NCBI GenBank assembly: GCA_030040395.1
Contig: JASHTU010000096.1
Location: 1 to 15,929 of the forward strand
Direction: 5' to 3'
DNA: 15,929 nucleotides
Origin: Acidobacteriaceae bacterium
GTDB taxonomy: Bacteria; Acidobacteriota; Terriglobia; Terriglobales; Acidobacteriaceae
Within the stretch, counting starts at the first letter, position 1, and every line of letters starts with the position of its first letter. Both the position numbers and the translations under genes were made by a program. This document shows positions 7,085-14,765 of this stretch, piece by piece. The notes below the pieces were generated by a model, which was not told the origin of the DNA, ran no database searches, and saw nothing but the letters and a program-made list of their open reading frames with translations.

Positions 7085-7374
7085 ATGTGAATCCTCGGTC
7101 GCAAGAGCAGGTCGCGACGAAGGCGAAACAGCGAACAGGCAATTCCGACAGAGGCGTCAGAAGGCGCAGCGGGATGTCAGTTTTATACGTTGACTTGCCA
7201 AGCCGGGTGCACCTGCCCACTTGATTTGATAGCAAATCGCTATTTTGATTCGATGAGGCATTCCTGAGGCGGGGTAGCATGAGCCGAAGGAGAAGGACGC
7301 CGTAAACAGTTGCAATGGAATGAACCTTCATCTGTGAGAGGCAGGCTAAGACTCGCATCTATGCTTCAGGTGTC

Positions 7375-7402
7375 GAGATTTCTATCCAATAATTGAAATC
7401 TC
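7375..7402. promoter_or_regulatory. Perfect 8-bp inverted repeat, possible operator
   Basis: GAGATTTC at 7375-7382 and GAAATCTC at 7395-7402 are exact reverse complements separated by 12 nt. A TTGACT hexamer (7406-7411) that resembles a -35 follows within 4 nt, but its expected -10 (TAATGT near 7429) is weak. Arms that are AT-rich with no T-run after them argue against a terminator. The spacing would suit a dimeric regulator binding upstream of the receptor gene; that is inference. Confidence 0.4.
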
Positions 7403-7601
7403 TCATTGACTTCTGCTTTCCGCCGGGCTAATGTGCACCCATCGGTAGTTGTAGTCTTTCCCAAGATCCTAACTGCACTACCGGATTCTGAGCATCTGCG
7501 AAGAAGTGCTCCGGAGGGTGATCGTTTGTCTTTGACGCGGCCGTCGGATTTGGCGGCGCGCTGAATATTCTGGGCAAGATTACCATCATTATTCGTTGGA
7601 G

Positions 7602-7630
7602 TTGACGTTGTTCGCGTTAGACCCTGTATT
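7602..7630 (+). promoter_or_regulatory. Candidate sigma70-like promoter for the receptor gene
   Basis: TTGACG (7602-7607) and TGTATT (7625-7630) are separated by 17 bp and match consensus at 5 of 6 and 4 of 6 positions. Transcription would begin near 7637 and give a leader of about 105 nt. Confidence 0.35.
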
Positions 7631-7726
7631 TAACTTTCTCTGCGGTCTAATTCGCTTCCCCGATCCCTATTTCAGCGAAACACGAGTCGCTGTGGTTCAT
7701 TACAACGGTCCACTGCAAACCGAAAT

Positions 7727-7735
7727 AGGAGGAGG
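7727..7735 (+). promoter_or_regulatory. Strong Shine-Dalgarno deciding the receptor start
   Basis: AGGAGGAGG ends 7 nt before the ATG at 7743. The reading frame is open back to 7596, but this site and the signal peptide beginning at 7743 favour the shorter protein. Confidence 0.85.
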
Positions 7736-7742
7736 TCCGTCG

Positions 7743-10700
7743 ATGCCGTACCGTCAAAAGATGCCGCACCACTTGATTGTTGCGACGTTGATGCTGCTGT
7801 TTGCGATTTCCGCACACGCAGCCATAACCGGCAGTATCTCTGGCTTGGTCAAGGACGCGAGCGGGGCTGTCATACCAGGCGCCACAGTGACAGCGCTCAA
7901 TGTCCAGACAGGCGTTGCGCGCACCGCGGTGACGAATGGCAGCGGGTTCTACAGCTTCCCCGACCTGCCGATCGGCGCCTACAACCTGCGGGTGACGCAA
8001 CCGGGTTTCAGGGCATTTGAGCAGACGGGGCTTTTGATTAACGCTAACTCTGCCCTGACCGCGGACGTTGTGCTTGTAGTCGGAGCCGTATCGCAGCAGG
8101 TGGTTGTTTCCACCGAAGTCGCACAGGTGGAAACCGAGAGTTCGCAGATGGGAGAGGTCATTGAGGGCGAGAAGATGACCGCTGTGCCGCTCAATGGGCG
8201 CGCTTTCACCGACCTGCTAGCGCTCCAGCCGGGAGTCTCGCCCTATCAGGCTGTGGCCGAAGGGTCAAGTTCCACCGTCTCCGGCGACCTCGATGCCGGC
8301 AACAGTTCGGTCAATGGATCGCGCGAGACGGCTAACGGCTTCATGGTCAATGGCGCCGACGTGAACGAAGGCGTAGAGAACGCCACGGCAATCATCCCCG
8401 ATCTGGATTCGATCGCGGAATTCCGCATCATCACCAATAACTTCGATGCCGAGTACGGCAACTTCAGCGGCGGCCAGGTGAATGTCGCAACGAAGAGCGG
8501 CACCAACGAGTTGCACGGCTCCGCCTTTGAATTCTTGCGCAACACGGACTTCAATGCGCGCCAATACTTTCAATCCACCCGGGGCCCATACGATCAAAAC
8601 CAATTTGGCGGCACCATTGGCGGGCCGATCCGGCACGACCAGATGTTCTTCTTTGGGGATTACCAGGGAACGCGTCTGACCGAAGGCGTGGCTACGGGCA
8701 ATATCCCAGTGCCCTCGACGGCGGAACAGACGGGAGATTTCTCCGCCCTGTCCAGCAGTCTCACAGGTACTGTAGGGGGTCCATTCTGGGCGCAGACCTT
8801 ATCGAACGAACTCGGCTACACCGTGACTGCGGGTGAGCCATACTATACGACCGGGTGTACCAGCGCCACCTGCGTGTTTCCGGGCGCCATCATTCCGCAG
8901 AGCGCGTGGGCGGCGCCAGCGGTACAACTGAAGAAGTACATTTTAGCGCCGAATGTGCCGGGTACGAACTACTACTCCACCACCGCCTTCAATGAAACGC
9001 TGCAGGACGATAAGGGCAGTGTACGGGGCGACACACAGACCCATTTTGGCCGGGTAAGCCTCTACTATTTGCTCGACAATTCCAGCGTGCTGAACCCCCA
9101 GGACTCCCCGTCTGGTATGATGCCGGGCTTCAGTTCCAGCACACCGTTGCGCGCACAGCTCGCGGTGATCGACGACACAAAGGTCTTTAGCGCGAGCGTA
9201 GTGAACGATGCAACGATCAGTTACATGCGGATGGCCACCATCGTCACCCAACCGGTCGGCGGGTTGGGGGTGTCCTTGTCGTCGCAAGGCTTCGTCGAAG
9301 GCGGGGAGGGGATCGTGCTCCCCACACCGTATGTGGGCGTGCAAGATATCTTTTTAAATAGCGTCAGCATCGGCATAACAAGTGCGACCGGCCAAACTGA
9401 CAACACCTATGAAGCCCAGGACACTCTCACAAAAATCTACGGCACTCATTCGCTGAAATTTGGCGCCCAATTTCACTTCGATCGCATCGCCGAGCGCAAT
9501 TACATCACAGCCACGGACTTCAACTTCACCGGTGCGGAAACGGGGCTCGATTTTGCCGATTTCCTCATCGGAGCGCCGGCAATATTTGGAGAATCCAGCG
9601 AACAATTCCTCTCCAACCGCACAAAATACATGGGACTTTTCGGGCAGGATTCCTGGCGCGCGAGGAAGAGCTTGACACTGAACTATGGACTGCGCTGGGA
9701 GTTCAGCCAGCCGTGGTCGGATTCGTATAACGAGGTTAAAACGGAAATTCTCGGAGAACAATCGCAGGTCTTTCCCGGCGCGCCGCTGGGGCTGGTGTAT
9801 CCAGGGGATCCGGGCGTACCGTCTTCGCTGGCATACACGCGGTACTTGAATTTTTCGCCTCGTTTTGGCTTTGCCTATACGCCGGGTGTCTCAAGTGGAT
9901 GGTTAGGCAAGCTGCTGGGCGGGCCGGGAAAGACGAGCATCCGCGGCGGATTCGGCGTCTATTACACCTCGGTGCAGGATCAGACGCTGTTCCAGGAAGT
10001 GGGTGGGGTGCCGTATGGAGACTACTATGTGGGGGCGGTCCCTACCTTGTTCGCGACGCCCTACATCGATCGCGCTACCGGCAATCAACGTCCGCAACAG
10101 TTCCCCTACACCTTTCCGCCGCATAACCTCTCCCCCAGCCATCCGGATAACAACGTTGACTGGGCAAAGCTGGAGCCACTTGAGCCCACGGGCTTCTGGC
10201 ATTTGAACAAGACGCCGTACACCGAATCCTACGAGCTCTCCGTGCAGCGGGGACTTGGTGCTAACACCATGGTCAGCCTCAGCTACGTCGGCAATCAGGG
10301 CCATGAATTACTTGGTAGCCTCGAGGGCAATCCGGGCAATGCGGCTCTCTGCCTCTCGCTGAGCCAGGCCAGCGAGGTTATGCCGGGCACGCCCACTTGC
10401 GGGCCTAACGGGGAAAATGGTGTCTATTATCCCGTTGGCGGCGGTGTGGTAAACAGCACCCGCGGCCCGTTCGGCCCCAACTTCCAAAACATTGACTTTA
10501 CCAAATTGACAGCCAATTCTAATTATGACTCGGGCCAATTCAGCGTCCGTCACGTGAGCGGGAGGGCAAGTTTCCTGGTGGGTTACACCTGGGCCAAGTG
10601 CATGACCGATTCCTCCTCCTGGGGTGAAGGGATTAATTTCATGAATCCCAGATTGAGCCATGCCCTGTGTGGGTTTAATGTATCCAACGACGTTGTAGCC

Positions 10701-11213
10701 AGTTACAACATCGCGCTGATCGAAAGGCCTTTCCGATCGAGCGCGCTCGGCAATCGGGTGCTGGGCGGCTGGAACCTTTCGGGGATCTCCACCTTCGCCG
10801 CGGGAACGCCCGTTCTATTGTCGGAGAGCGGGGATCGGGCGCTAATTGGCGAGGCGAACAACCTCAACGAACCGAACGTTGTCGGTGGACCACTCTTTAT
10901 CAACAAGAATCCTCGCTCCGGTCAACCCTACTTCAACCCGAGCTATTTTAGCGAAGAGGTTTTGGGCCAGCTCGGAGACGCCAAGGTCGATTTCTTTCAT
11001 GGGCCAGGTCTTGATGACTACGACATGGCCTTGTTGAAAAATATAGCTTTCACGGAAACGAAGAGACTACAGCTTCGTTTTGAAGGTTTTGACGTTTTCA
11101 ATCATGCCGAATTCAACAACCCTGCGGGCAACTATGCTGCCAGCAACTTTGGCGTGGTAACGTCGGCGCGGACTTCGCGCATCGGGCAATTGAGCGCGAA
11201 ATTCTTGTTCTGA
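7743..11213 (+). CDS. Oar-like TonB-dependent outer-membrane receptor with carboxypeptidase-regulatory-like domain
   Basis: A 1156-residue protein from ATG 7743. The signal peptide is MPYRQKMPHHLIVATLMLLF followed by AISAHA (cleavage near residue 26). Residues about 28-115 form a CarboxypepD_reg/CNA-B-like beta-sandwich: GSISGLVKDASGAVIPGATV, then GSGFYSFPDLPIGAYNLRVT. A plug domain follows at about 120-270, with VPLNGRAFTDLLALQPGV, VNGADVNEG and the barrel-entry signature FDAEYGNFSGGQVNVATKSG. The remainder (about 270-1156) is a long beta-barrel rich in aromatic strands (SFEFLRNTDFNARQYF-type, LRWEFSQPW, YELSVQRGLG) that ends in the expected terminal Phe (QLSAKFLF). This architecture is the large Acidobacteriota/Oar-type receptor, thought to bring oligosaccharides or other bulky ligands across the outer membrane with TonB energy; the ligand is unknown. 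No SusD partner is present. The flavoenzyme gene starts 67 nt downstream and may be co-transcribed. Confidence 0.9.
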   Translation: MPYRQKMPHHLIVATLMLLFAISAHAAITGSISGLVKDASGAVIPGATVTALNVQTGVARTAVTNGSGFYSFPDLPIGAYNLRVTQPGFRAFEQTGLLINANSALTADVVLVVGAVSQQVVVSTEVAQVETESSQMGEVIEGEKMTAVPLNGRAFTDLLALQPGVSPYQAVAEGSSSTVSGDLDAGNSSVNGSRETANGFMVNGADVNEGVENATAIIPDLDSIAEFRIITNNFDAEYGNFSGGQVNVATKSGTNELHGSAFEFLRNTDFNARQYFQSTRGPYDQNQFGGTIGGPIRHDQMFFFGDYQGTRLTEGVATGNIPVPSTAEQTGDFSALSSSLTGTVGGPFWAQTLSNELGYTVTAGEPYYTTGCTSATCVFPGAIIPQSAWAAPAVQLKKYILAPNVPGTNYYSTTAFNETLQDDKGSVRGDTQTHFGRVSLYYLLDNSSVLNPQDSPSGMMPGFSSSTPLRAQLAVIDDTKVFSASVVNDATISYMRMATIVTQPVGGLGVSLSSQGFVEGGEGIVLPTPYVGVQDIFLNSVSIGITSATGQTDNTYEAQDTLTKIYGTHSLKFGAQFHFDRIAERNYITATDFNFTGAETGLDFADFLIGAPAIFGESSEQFLSNRTKYMGLFGQDSWRARKSLTLNYGLRWEFSQPWSDSYNEVKTEILGEQSQVFPGAPLGLVYPGDPGVPSSLAYTRYLNFSPRFGFAYTPGVSSGWLGKLLGGPGKTSIRGGFGVYYTSVQDQTLFQEVGGVPYGDYYVGAVPTLFATPYIDRATGNQRPQQFPYTFPPHNLSPSHPDNNVDWAKLEPLEPTGFWHLNKTPYTESYELSVQRGLGANTMVSLSYVGNQGHELLGSLEGNPGNAALCLSLSQASEVMPGTPTCGPNGENGVYYPVGGGVVNSTRGPFGPNFQNIDFTKLTANSNYDSGQFSVRHVSGRASFLVGYTWAKCMTDSSSWGEGINFMNPRLSHALCGFNVSNDVVASYNIALIERPFRSSALGNRVLGGWNLSGISTFAAGTPVLLSESGDRALIGEANNLNEPNVVGGPLFINKNPRSGQPYFNPSYFSEEVLGQLGDAKVDFFHGPGLDDYDMALLKNIAFTETKRLQLRFEGFDVFNHAEFNNPAGNYAASNFGVVTSARTSRIGQLSAKFLF

Positions 11214-11280
11214 GCCGAGCCGCCGCTCGCGCCGGAAGCATGTTCGACCGCCCCTAGAGGATGAAGAGGTCAACTATACG

Positions 11281-13185
11281 ATGAGCGAAGAAACCAACAG
11301 GGAAGCGCACGATAAAGCTTTAGGGGTGGATCATGAGATCACCCGCCGCGATTTCATGAATGCCACGCTGCTTGCCTCCGGCGGCGCGGCGCTGAGCGGG
11401 CTGACCCCGTACCAGATCATGGCTCAGATGGGTAAAGACAATTGGACCGGTTATGGCGGCATTGGGGATTACGCCGAATCGCACGGCAACACGTTCGAAG
11501 TGATGTCGTCCGGTCATCAGATCCGTGACCATGTTTTCGCCAATCCTCCCCACGACGCTGAGGATACAGGCGAGGTCTTCGACTTGGTAGTTGTGGGCGG
11601 CGGCCTCAGCGGTCTGGCAACCGCGCTCTACTGCAAGCAACACGCGCCGCGGGCCAAATGCCTCGTACTCGAAAACCATCCCATCTTCGGCGGCGAGGCA
11701 AAACAGAACGATTTCATCGTGGACGGCCACCGGCTGTCAGCGCCGCAAGGCTCTGTCGGTTTCGGGACACCGCGCCCCGGCACGCCGTTAGCTGACTTGT
11801 TTGCTTCTATCGGCGTGGATGTCAGAAAATTCGAATATCAGTCGTGGCAAGGGCCTTCGCCCGAGATCCCCGTGGGCCGTCACTTCGAGGACATCCGGCC
11901 ACCTTTCGGCATTTATTTCGGCGCCAGCTTTGGCCAGCAGCCTGGCATGTGGATCATCGATCCATGGATCAAGAAACTCGAAGGCGCGCCGATTTCGGAC
12001 GCGATGCGCGCCGAACTCCTCAAATACCGGGAATTGAGTGGAGTACGGGTTCCGCGTGACGACAAGGCGCACGAACTTGATTCCATCACCATGGAAGAGT
12101 ACATGATGCAGGAGTTCGGGCTCAGCCGGGAGACGATTCGAAAGTTTCTAATTCCCGGCCCAGGCGACGGCTACGGTATTGGCCCGGATGTGCTCTCTGC
12201 CTACGCCTATCCCTTCGGCGACGATCCAACAACGGTTCGCAAGGAACCAGAAAATGCTCAATCGTTTCCAGGTGGCAATGGTGGGTTCGCACGCCATATT
12301 GTGAAGACACTGCTTCCTGATGCGATGTCGGGACCGAACACGTTGGAGGGTGTCAGTCGCGGGAACGTGAACTTCAAGGTGCTTGATCTGCCTGGCCAGG
12401 CGACACGAATCCGCCTCGGATCCACCGTGGTGCGTGTCGAACATCAAGGTCCGGCCGAGAAGAGCGATTTCGTCCGTATCACCTACACGCGCAACGGTAG
12501 GGTGTACCGCCTCAAGGCGCGGGCCGTCGTCATGGCCGGCGGCAGTTGGACGACCAAGCATATTGTGATTGATTTACCCTCAACCCATCGCAATGCCTAC
12601 GCGCAGTTCTTGCGCACCCCTTGCATGATAGTAAATGTCGCTCTGCGGAACTGGCGCCCTCTTTACAAGCTCGGCATCTCCGGGGCGTGGTGGTATGGCG
12701 GCTTCGGTGAGTTTGGCGCGGTCCGCAAGCTCCCCACCTTCTGCACCGACGACAAGACCATGGGGCCGGATTTGCCGGTGGTGCTGACGATTAAGGTCCT
12801 CTTCTGCCGCCCGGGACTACCTATGGTGGAGCAGCAGAGCGCAGGGCGGGCTGAGCTTCTCTCAACACCCTATGTCGATTATGAGCGGAAAGCGCGCGAG
12901 CAGCTAACAGAGATGCTCGGTGGTAAGGGCTTCGACCCCAAGCGGGACATCGCCGGCATCGTCCTCAATCGCTGGGGGCATGCCTATTGCAGTCCGCAGC
13001 CGGGATTCTTCTTCGGTAAGGATGGGCAACCGGCCCCGCGCGAAATCATGCGCCGTGCGCCCTTCGGGCGCATCGCCTTCGCTAATACAGATCTCTCTGG
13101 TGTAGCCGGCTTTGACACTGCGATCTCGGAAGGCCAGCGCGCTGGCAACCAACTGCTCGACCGCATCTCGCCTGCTTCAGCATGA
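11281..13185 (+). CDS. Tat-exported FAD oxidoreductase, spermidine dehydrogenase-like
   Basis: A 634-residue protein. The twin-arginine signal TRRDFMNATLLASGGAALSG (R22-R23) predicts export in folded form with its cofactor bound. The FAD-binding Rossmann motif is DLVVVGGGLSGLATALY (GxGxxG, residues 101-117), with E131 in LVLENHPIFGGEAKQNDF at the ribose-binding end of strand 2. Further family-like pieces are NTFEVMSSGHQIRD (70-83) and the late NRWGHAY (563-569). The C-terminal FAD segment is GVAGFDTAISEGQRAGNQ. The N-terminal FEV-HxxRD stretch and the NRW-HxY motif recall spermidine dehydrogenase (SpdH), a periplasmic flavo-haem amine dehydrogenase, but substrate residues cannot be verified and no CxxCH is present. 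A GAGGT site lies about 10 nt before the ATG. It follows the TonB-dependent receptor by 67 nt, suggesting that imported substrate is oxidised in the periplasm (inference). A generic NAD(P)/FAD oxidoreductase is the fallback name. Confidence 0.82.
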   Translation: MSEETNREAHDKALGVDHEITRRDFMNATLLASGGAALSGLTPYQIMAQMGKDNWTGYGGIGDYAESHGNTFEVMSSGHQIRDHVFANPPHDAEDTGEVFDLVVVGGGLSGLATALYCKQHAPRAKCLVLENHPIFGGEAKQNDFIVDGHRLSAPQGSVGFGTPRPGTPLADLFASIGVDVRKFEYQSWQGPSPEIPVGRHFEDIRPPFGIYFGASFGQQPGMWIIDPWIKKLEGAPISDAMRAELLKYRELSGVRVPRDDKAHELDSITMEEYMMQEFGLSRETIRKFLIPGPGDGYGIGPDVLSAYAYPFGDDPTTVRKEPENAQSFPGGNGGFARHIVKTLLPDAMSGPNTLEGVSRGNVNFKVLDLPGQATRIRLGSTVVRVEHQGPAEKSDFVRITYTRNGRVYRLKARAVVMAGGSWTTKHIVIDLPSTHRNAYAQFLRTPCMIVNVALRNWRPLYKLGISGAWWYGGFGEFGAVRKLPTFCTDDKTMGPDLPVVLTIKVLFCRPGLPMVEQQSAGRAELLSTPYVDYERKAREQLTEMLGGKGFDPKRDIAGIVLNRWGHAYCSPQPGFFFGKDGQPAPREIMRRAPFGRIAFANTDLSGVAGFDTAISEGQRAGNQLLDRISPASA

Positions 13186-13201
13186 GTTCGTCAACGAGCT
13201 C
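13184..13201 (+). terminator. Possible hairpin at the end of the flavoenzyme gene
   Basis: GAGTTCG (13184-13190) pairs with CGAGCTC (13195-13201) around a TCAA loop, giving seven pairs including one G-T wobble, and it overlaps the stop codon. The following sequence has scattered Ts but no clean U-run, so it may be a weak terminator or a 3' protective stem. A second inverted repeat, CCTGAAT/ATTCAGG, lies at 13243-13249 and 13269-13275. Confidence 0.25.
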
Positions 13202-13301
13202 AATCCAGTTTGTGTTCATGGCTGAGAATTGCCTGGCTTATACCTGAATCCGGCGTGAAAACTGCGATATTCAGGCCTGAAGGGGCTTCCGGCGGTGAAC
13301 C

Positions 13302-13520
13302 TTACGCAGTATTCCGTCTGCCAGATCTTGCAGCATGGGCGACTCGCGGAGCGCTCTCGTAGCCGACAAGAGCGCTTGCACTCCCCGCGCTCATGTTCTG
13401 GCCGAGCATTAAATGGCAGGCTTCCTGCACGCGAAGCAGCTTCTGGAACTGCATGGGACTCATGCCGGTAATCGTCCGAAAGTGTTGCCGGAAGGCGCCG
13501 GCGTTTGCCAGAGAGTTGAC
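13302..13520 (-). pseudogene. AraC-family regulator, C-terminal HTH remnant
   Basis: On the minus strand this reads NSLANAGAFRQHFRTITGMS, then PMQFQKLLRVQEACHLMLGQ, then NMSAGSASALVGYES. These are the AraC/XylS double-HTH signatures: first helix 'MS-SAFHRHFRxxTxxSPLQFQKxLRLQEARRLML', then 'AGxAAYxVGYES'. After GYES the family expects PSQFSREYRRLFG, but here the frame gives unrelated residues and a stop (13302-13304). The N-terminal sensor domain and the first part of the HTH are absent upstream of 13520. No start or ribosome-binding site is visible. The gene is therefore truncated on one side and altered on the other. It probably once regulated, or moved in with, the neighbouring genes. Confidence 0.75.
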
Positions 13521-13573
13521 CTTAGAGCGACCGGTGGTTGTGACAGAATTTTGGAGCTATGACACGCTGCTGG

Positions 13574-13602
13574 TTCTCATTTTCGACATACGGGCGTAAA
13601 AT
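13574..13602 (+). promoter_or_regulatory. Candidate promoter for the YWTD gene, near-leaderless
   Basis: TTCTCA (13574-13579) and TAAAAT (13597-13602) are separated by 17 bp, matching consensus at 4 of 6 and 5 of 6. Transcription would start around 13609, about 2 nt from the ATG at 13611, which has no Shine-Dalgarno. This would make a nearly leaderless mRNA. Confidence 0.3.
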
Positions 13603-13610
13603 GCTGGGCA

Positions 13611-14573
13611 ATGTCCATTCGGCGCCGCACCGCGTTCCTTCTCGGATTTGCAGCCCTGTTGTTCGCCGCCCACAGTTCACCAGGTGCATCGCGCGGAGGG
13701 CGCCTGTTTTTTCTCAATGTAAGCGGCCCGGGCGGCGGCCGCGTGCTCTCGGCTAACGACGATGGCGCCGATCTCAAAGTTCTGGTGAGCGGTCTCAGGC
13801 AGGGCCCCGACGGTATCGTTGTCGACGCCGCATCGAAAAAAATCTACTGGACGAACATGGGCAAGGCGAGCGCCAACGATGGCACAATTCAGCGTTCCGA
13901 CCTCGATGGCCGTAACGTCACAACCATCGTACCCACGGGCGGCGCCTGGACACCCAAGCAATTAAAGCTCGACGCGAAACACGGCAAGTTGTACTGGTCG
14001 GATCGCGAGGGCATGCGCATCATGCGTGCCAATCTGGACGGCTCGGATATTGAGACGTTGGTAGAGTCAGCGCAGGGTGATGCCGCGCGCGAAGACCCCA
14101 GAAACTGGTGCGTCGGCATCGCGCTCGACGTAGATGGCGGGAAAGTCTACTGGACGCAAAAGGGAAGCGGCGGCAATGGCCGCATCTTCCGCGCGAATCT
14201 CGAAATTCCGAAAGGGGAGAATGCAGCTCATCGCACCGACATTGAGACCCTATTTGACGCGTTGCCCGAGCCGATCGACATGGATCTGGATCTCGCAAAT
14301 CGCATGATGTACTGGTCCGATCGCGGCGACCCTCCTCGAGGGAACACGGTGAGCCGGGCGCCCATGAATCCGAACAAAGGATCACAGGAGATTCTTGTGA
14401 GCGGGTTAAAAGAAGGAATCGGCATGGCGCTCGACATGAGAGACGGGCGGATGTTTTACACCGACCTCGGCGGCAACGTATACAGCGCAAAGCTGGACGG
14501 CTCGGATAGCAAGGTTTTGCTGACAGGTCAGGGCGCTCTCACGGGCATTACGTGGGTTGACTTAGGGCAGTAG
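13611..14573 (+). CDS. Secreted YWTD-repeat beta-propeller protein
   Basis: A 320-residue protein with a signal peptide (MSIRRRTAFLLGFAALLFAA, cleavage near residue 26). It is built of LDL-receptor class B-like repeats of about 50 residues: YWTN (79-82), YWSD (128-131), YWTQ (180-183), YWSD (234-237) and the variant FYTD (282-285). Each is accompanied by a strand such as RSDLDG, RANLDGSDIETL or AKLDGSDSKVLL. Five clear blades plus an N-terminal strand (GGRLFFLNV) fit a six-bladed propeller closed by its ends. No catalytic motif is seen; such modules bind proteins, peptides or glycans, or form sensor or scaffold parts. The gene stands alone, between the AraC remnant and the IS cluster, with a near-leaderless start. 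Database names such as '3-hydroxyacyl-CoA dehydrogenase' sometimes attached to this repeat family have no support here. Confidence 0.85.
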   Translation: MSIRRRTAFLLGFAALLFAAHSSPGASRGGRLFFLNVSGPGGGRVLSANDDGADLKVLVSGLRQGPDGIVVDAASKKIYWTNMGKASANDGTIQRSDLDGRNVTTIVPTGGAWTPKQLKLDAKHGKLYWSDREGMRIMRANLDGSDIETLVESAQGDAAREDPRNWCVGIALDVDGGKVYWTQKGSGGNGRIFRANLEIPKGENAAHRTDIETLFDALPEPIDMDLDLANRMMYWSDRGDPPRGNTVSRAPMNPNKGSQEILVSGLKEGIGMALDMRDGRMFYTDLGGNVYSAKLDGSDSKVLLTGQGALTGITWVDLGQ

Positions 14574-14579
14574 AGTTTT

Positions 14580-14675
14580 GTAGCCGGGAAGCGAAACGAC
14601 TGCTCCAACGCGCGCAGCAGTGTGGCTGGGAAACGCCAGCGGCAGGAATGCCGCTGTCCGAAGCCAGGTAGCCGG
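14580..14675. repeat. 8-bp direct repeats flanking a nested hairpin
   Basis: GTAGCCGG occurs at 14580-14587 and again at 14668-14675. Between them, CAGCGGCA (14637-14644) and TGCCGCTG (14649-14656) form a perfect 8-bp stem with a GGAA (GNRA-type) loop. An outer TGGCT/AGCCA pair (14623-14627, 14662-14666) can extend the structure. There is no T-run, so it is not a standard intrinsic terminator. It begins 7 nt after the stop codon of the YWTD gene. It may be a short non-autonomous element with a target duplication, a REP-like unit or a 3' mRNA stem. Confidence 0.45.
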
Positions 14676-14765
14676 CGCCCGAAATGCTTGGTTCAAGCAT
14701 CAACTATTGACATCTGTATAAGTAATGTAACCGTGGAGATGCTCTTGCGATCCGCGTGAAGACTC

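Larger units (their letters stand above)
7085..7742. other. Long regulatory-looking spacer before the receptor gene
   Basis: 658 nt without a supported gene; it is visibly more AT-rich than its neighbours around 7180-7480. It contains a perfect 8-bp inverted repeat at 7375-7402 and a candidate promoter at 7602-7630 (both listed). Also present are a 5-bp inverted repeat ATAGC-AAATC-GCTAT at 7229-7243 and a 7-bp pair CGGTAGT/ACTACCG at 7443-7449 and 7477-7483. Open frames here have no motifs or ribosome-binding sites. Confidence 0.5.

Noticed and set aside
7443..7483. CGGTAGT/ACTACCG inverted repeat as terminator or operator
   Set aside because: A 7-bp stem with a 27-nt loop and no T-run; compatible with chance in a spacer of this length.
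14707..14735. Perfect TTGACA at 14707-14712 as a promoter for the IS630 transposase
   Set aside because: No acceptable -10 occurs at 16-18 bp; TATAAG and TAATGT are too close (4 and 10 bp).
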